Origin: DATGPD01 sp041398565
GTDB taxonomy: Bacteria; Planctomycetota; UBA1135; UBA2386
Direction: 5' to 3'
DNA: 64,000 nucleotides
NCBI GenBank assembly: GCA_041398565.1
Contig: JAWKUN010000002.1
Location: 1,736,001 to 1,800,000, forward strand
Both the position numbers and the translations under genes were made by a program. The notes beneath the pieces were generated by a model, which saw only the letters and a list, made by a program, of their open reading frames with translations, searched no databases and was not told the origin of the DNA. Positions 61,755 to 64,000 of the stretch are shown here, piece by piece; positions within the stretch are counted from its first letter, which is position 1; every line of letters begins with the position of its first letter.

Positions 61755-63366
61755 TCCAAGTCCAGAACCGGGTCCCGTCGGGCGTCCCTGGCGGGTCGCC
61801 GCCCTCGCGGCCCTCGGCCTCAGCCTCGCCGCACCGGGAGTTGTGCCCACTGACCTCGCTGCGGTCAGCGGCCTGCTGGTGCTCCCGGGCCTGGCGGCGC
61901 TCTACCGTCTGCTCGAGGGCCGGCGCGCGTGGTGGTGGTGCTACCTCGCGGGGGCCGTGCACATGGGGGTGTTCTCGTGGTCGCTCCGCCACCTGCTGTT
62001 CGCGGCCTGGCTCGGCATCGCCCTCGTGGGTGGCGGCTACTTCGCGGTCCTGCCGCTGTGGGTGCGCGGGCTGGCCGGGTGGCGCTTGCCCCGCCCGCTG
62101 GCCTTCGGGCTGGCAGTGGCCGGGGCTTCGTGGCTCCGCGCGTTCATGCCCGAGATCTCCTACCCGCACGCGCAGCCGTCGCACGCTCTGTACCTGTGGC
62201 CTCGGTTGCTGTCGGGGCCGGTCGGGCTCGGTGGCGAACCGCTCGCCAACCTGTTGCTGGCGACATTCGCGGCCGCCGTCTACGAAGCGTCGCGCGCGCG
62301 CGGAAGAGGACTGCGCGGTCTGCTCGCGGTCGGCTTGGCGTGGGCTGCCTGCGCGGCGATCGCGGCCTGGTCGTCCGTCGGTCCGGCGGCACGCGCGAGC
62401 CGCCCTGGGGGCCAGGTGGAGGTCGCCGCCGTGCAGCCCGGGCCCATCCCCTGGACGTCGCTGGCCGACTTCGCCGCGTGGCAGGAGCAGCGCCTGCTCG
62501 AACCCACGCGGGCGCTCGGACGGGACGACGCGCCGCCGCCCCTGGTGCTGTGGCCCGAGAGCGCGAGCTTCGTCGACGTCGAGCCGGGGACTGGGGGCGG
62601 CCCCGCGCGCGCCGTGCTCGCCGACGAGTGGCGGGTGCGCGCGCCGCTGCCCCTCGCGCGCGCCACCCGTCTGCTGCTCGGCGGGCGCCTCGTCGGCGGC
62701 CCGCACCACGGCGTGGCAGCGGCGATCCTGCTGGACGGCTCGGGCAGCTTGCTGGGCTACCAGCAGAAGGTGCGGCTGGTCCCGGGCGGGGAGCGCCAGC
62801 CGTTCCTCGGTTGGCTGCCCGACAGCTGGTCGACGGCGCTGCAACGCGGGCTGGCGCAAGCGATCGGGGCCGCCCCGCACCTCGAGCCGGCGCCCCCGCG
62901 GCCGCCGCTCGTCCTCGACGAGAGGGTCACCGTCGGCGCCCTCCTCTGCTACGACAACGCCTACGCCGACGTCGCGCGAGGCTACGTCGAGGCCGGAGCC
63001 AACCTCCTGGTCGTGCTCAGCAACGAGATGTGGTACCAAGGTGGCGCCGAGCTCGAACAGATGGTGGCCATGAGCGTGTTCCGCGCCCTGGAGACCGGCG
63101 TCCCGGTGCTGCGCTGCACGATCGACGGAGAGACCGTGCTCGTCGGTCCGGACGGTCGCATCGGACCGCGCCTCGCCCGCACTGTCCCCGGCGTGCTGCG
63201 GCTTTCGGTCGACGTGCCTGGGGGCACAGGGCCAGTGGCACCGGCGGCACCGGTCGTCGCCCTGGTCTGCGCGCTTTCGCTCGTGTTCGGCATCGCGCAC
63301 GCCCTCGCGGCGTGGGTTAGACTTCGCCAGCCGTTTGCCGGGGATCGCTCCCCCGGAGGCGGCTGA
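61732..63366 (+). CDS. lnt: apolipoprotein N-acyltransferase
   Basis: The 544-residue product has an N-terminal membrane part (about 21-215, six or more segments) and a C-terminal nitrilase-like domain. The Glu-Lys-Cys triad of Lnt is present: WPES (Glu-276), YQQKVRLVPGGE (Lys-346) and LLCYDN (Cys-406). Lnt adds the third acyl chain to the N-terminal Cys of lipoproteins in the inner membrane, in keeping with the several lipoproteins predicted in this window. The ATG lies 23 bases inside the moeA end, so the genes are coupled. A final membrane segment is at about 500-520. Confidence 0.92.
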   Translation: MPPTPSPDPSPEPGPVGRPWRVAALAALGLSLAAPGVVPTDLAAVSGLLVLPGLAALYRLLEGRRAWWWCYLAGAVHMGVFSWSLRHLLFAAWLGIALVGGGYFAVLPLWVRGLAGWRLPRPLAFGLAVAGASWLRAFMPEISYPHAQPSHALYLWPRLLSGPVGLGGEPLANLLLATFAAAVYEASRARGRGLRGLLAVGLAWAACAAIAAWSSVGPAARASRPGGQVEVAAVQPGPIPWTSLADFAAWQEQRLLEPTRALGRDDAPPPLVLWPESASFVDVEPGTGGGPARAVLADEWRVRAPLPLARATRLLLGGRLVGGPHHGVAAAILLDGSGSLLGYQQKVRLVPGGERQPFLGWLPDSWSTALQRGLAQAIGAAPHLEPAPPRPPLVLDERVTVGALLCYDNAYADVARGYVEAGANLLVVLSNEMWYQGGAELEQMVAMSVFRALETGVPVLRCTIDGETVLVGPDGRIGPRLARTVPGVLRLSVDVPGGTGPVAPAAPVVALVCALSLVFGIAHALAAWVRLRQPFAGDRSPGGG

Positions 63367-63415
63367 ACCAACATGCCCGCTGTCGGTGCTTGACCAGCAC
63401 TACCAGGGAGTTAGC

Positions 63416-63550
63416 ATGCCGCGCCGCGTGGCGGCTCCATCATGTGAGCAACGGTGTGCCCTCCCCGGCCGTGGTGGCCGCCCGCAGCGGTTCTCTCGCA
63501 CGCCCCGCGCTATCCCTGACCCCGTCATCCTCTTCCTGGAGCAACGATGA
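63416..63550 (+). CDS. possible 44-residue leader ORF
   Basis: An ATG with AGGGAG seven bases upstream opens a 44-codon frame (MPRRVAAPSCEQRC onward, ending PVILFLEQR). Its stop overlaps the ATG of the next gene by 4 bases (ATGA), the same coupling seen elsewhere here. The product is basic with two Cys and no family resemblance. It may be a translated leader that feeds ribosomes into the downstream gene, or chance. Confidence 0.35.
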   Translation: MPRRVAAPSCEQRCALPGRGGRPQRFSRTPRAIPDPVILFLEQR

Positions 63551-64000
63551 GCCCGATTGGCCGCATCTTCATTGTCCTGAACCTGGGTCTCGCGTTTGGC
63601 TTCGTCGCCATCGCCGGCACCTACCTCAAGAACTCGACCAACTGGAAGCAGAAGTACGACACTGCGACCGCGGACGCCGACACCGCCTCCAAGAAGATGG
63701 CGGCCGAGATGGACGCCGTCCGCTCCGAGCTCGAGGGTGCCAAGAACAACCTGACGGCCTACACCACGAACCTCAAGGGCACCGAGACCCGCTTCGAAGA
63801 GGCGAAGGCCGAGAACGAGCGTCTCACCGCGCAGATCGGTTCGTTCGAGGGTTCGATCAAGGCCTCCGAGAGCAGCCTCAAGTCGATCAAGGACGCGCTC
63901 GAGTCCGCGACCACGCGCGCCGACGACGCCTACAAGATGTCGGTCAAGGCGAGCGACGAGCGCAACGAAGCGCTCAATGCGCGCGTCAAGGCCGAGGACG
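63547..64000 (+). CDS. membrane-anchored coiled-coil protein (5' part, cut by window end)
   Basis: The frame starts MSPIGRIFIVLNLGLAFGFVAIAGTYL, a signal anchor (about 7-27), with GGAG upstream, and stays open to the end of the window (151 codons). After the anchor comes a long charged helix with heptads (MAAEMDAVRSELEGAKNNL, RFEEAKAENERLTAQIGSFEG, SIKDALESATTRADDAYKM). It is probably periplasmic and elongated. The C-terminal part is missing, so the family cannot be named. Confidence 0.8.
   Translation, partial: MSPIGRIFIVLNLGLAFGFVAIAGTYLKNSTNWKQKYDTATADADTASKKMAAEMDAVRSELEGAKNNLTAYTTNLKGTETRFEEAKAENERLTAQIGSFEGSIKASESSLKSIKDALESATTRADDAYKMSVKASDERNEALNARVKAED

Overview
The window is very GC-rich, with strong GC at third codon positions. 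Four features point to a planctomycete: exported HEAT-repeat proteins opening with an HGG-x-Y segment, large secreted proteins sharing a Cys/Gly-rich C-terminal domain, a DUF1570-like peptidase, and few canonical promoters. This is inference from style; no rRNA is present. About 48 protein genes, one broken small gene and four tRNAs (Arg-TCT, Lys-TTT, Ala-GGC, Met-CAT) were found. Most genes are short operons of one to three genes, often coupled by 4-base ATGA overlaps.

Layout. 0-13 kb: mostly exported proteins of unknown function, with a CrcB fluoride channel, an orphan family-5 solute-binding protein and a HExxH peptidase. 13-21 kb (minus strand): a GH78 rhamnosidase-like lipoprotein, then a three-gene unit of two PilT-type ATPases plus a HEAT-repeat protein, then PlsC. 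21-25.4 kb: a secreted beta-propeller, a PIN/DUF433 toxin-antitoxin pair, a frameshifted small gene and tRNA-Ala. 25.6-31 kb: a tail-anchored coiled-coil protein, a histidine phosphatase, an SRPBCC/ArsR-like pair behind two near-identical operators, and gltX. 31-37 kb: a secreted trypsin-like protease and then a redox cluster. 37-49 kb: rhomboid, TPR and DUF4388 proteins, an S41 peptidase, a GalT-like enzyme, an NHL propeller, an APC permease, a PGPGW protein and a HAF-repeat protein. 49-64 kb: tRNA-Met, a candidate structured RNA, an agmatinase-like enzyme, a HEAT protein, an MFP plus two tandem RND pumps, moeA, lnt and the 5' part of a coiled-coil protein.

The most notable signal is at 33108-34034. 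What looks like two ORFs is best read as one exported thioredoxin-like gene with an in-frame UGA exactly where the first Cys of the CxxC motif belongs (W-U-G-W-C-K). A perfect 8-bp hairpin with a 4-nt loop lies 22 nt after the UGA, which fits a bacterial SECIS. It is followed by a Fur/PerR-type regulator with a 16-bp dyad just before its start, and by a katG that carries an export/lipoprotein-like leader. Together these look like an envelope peroxide-defence locus. The selenocysteine machinery genes are not in this window, so the reading needs a genome check.
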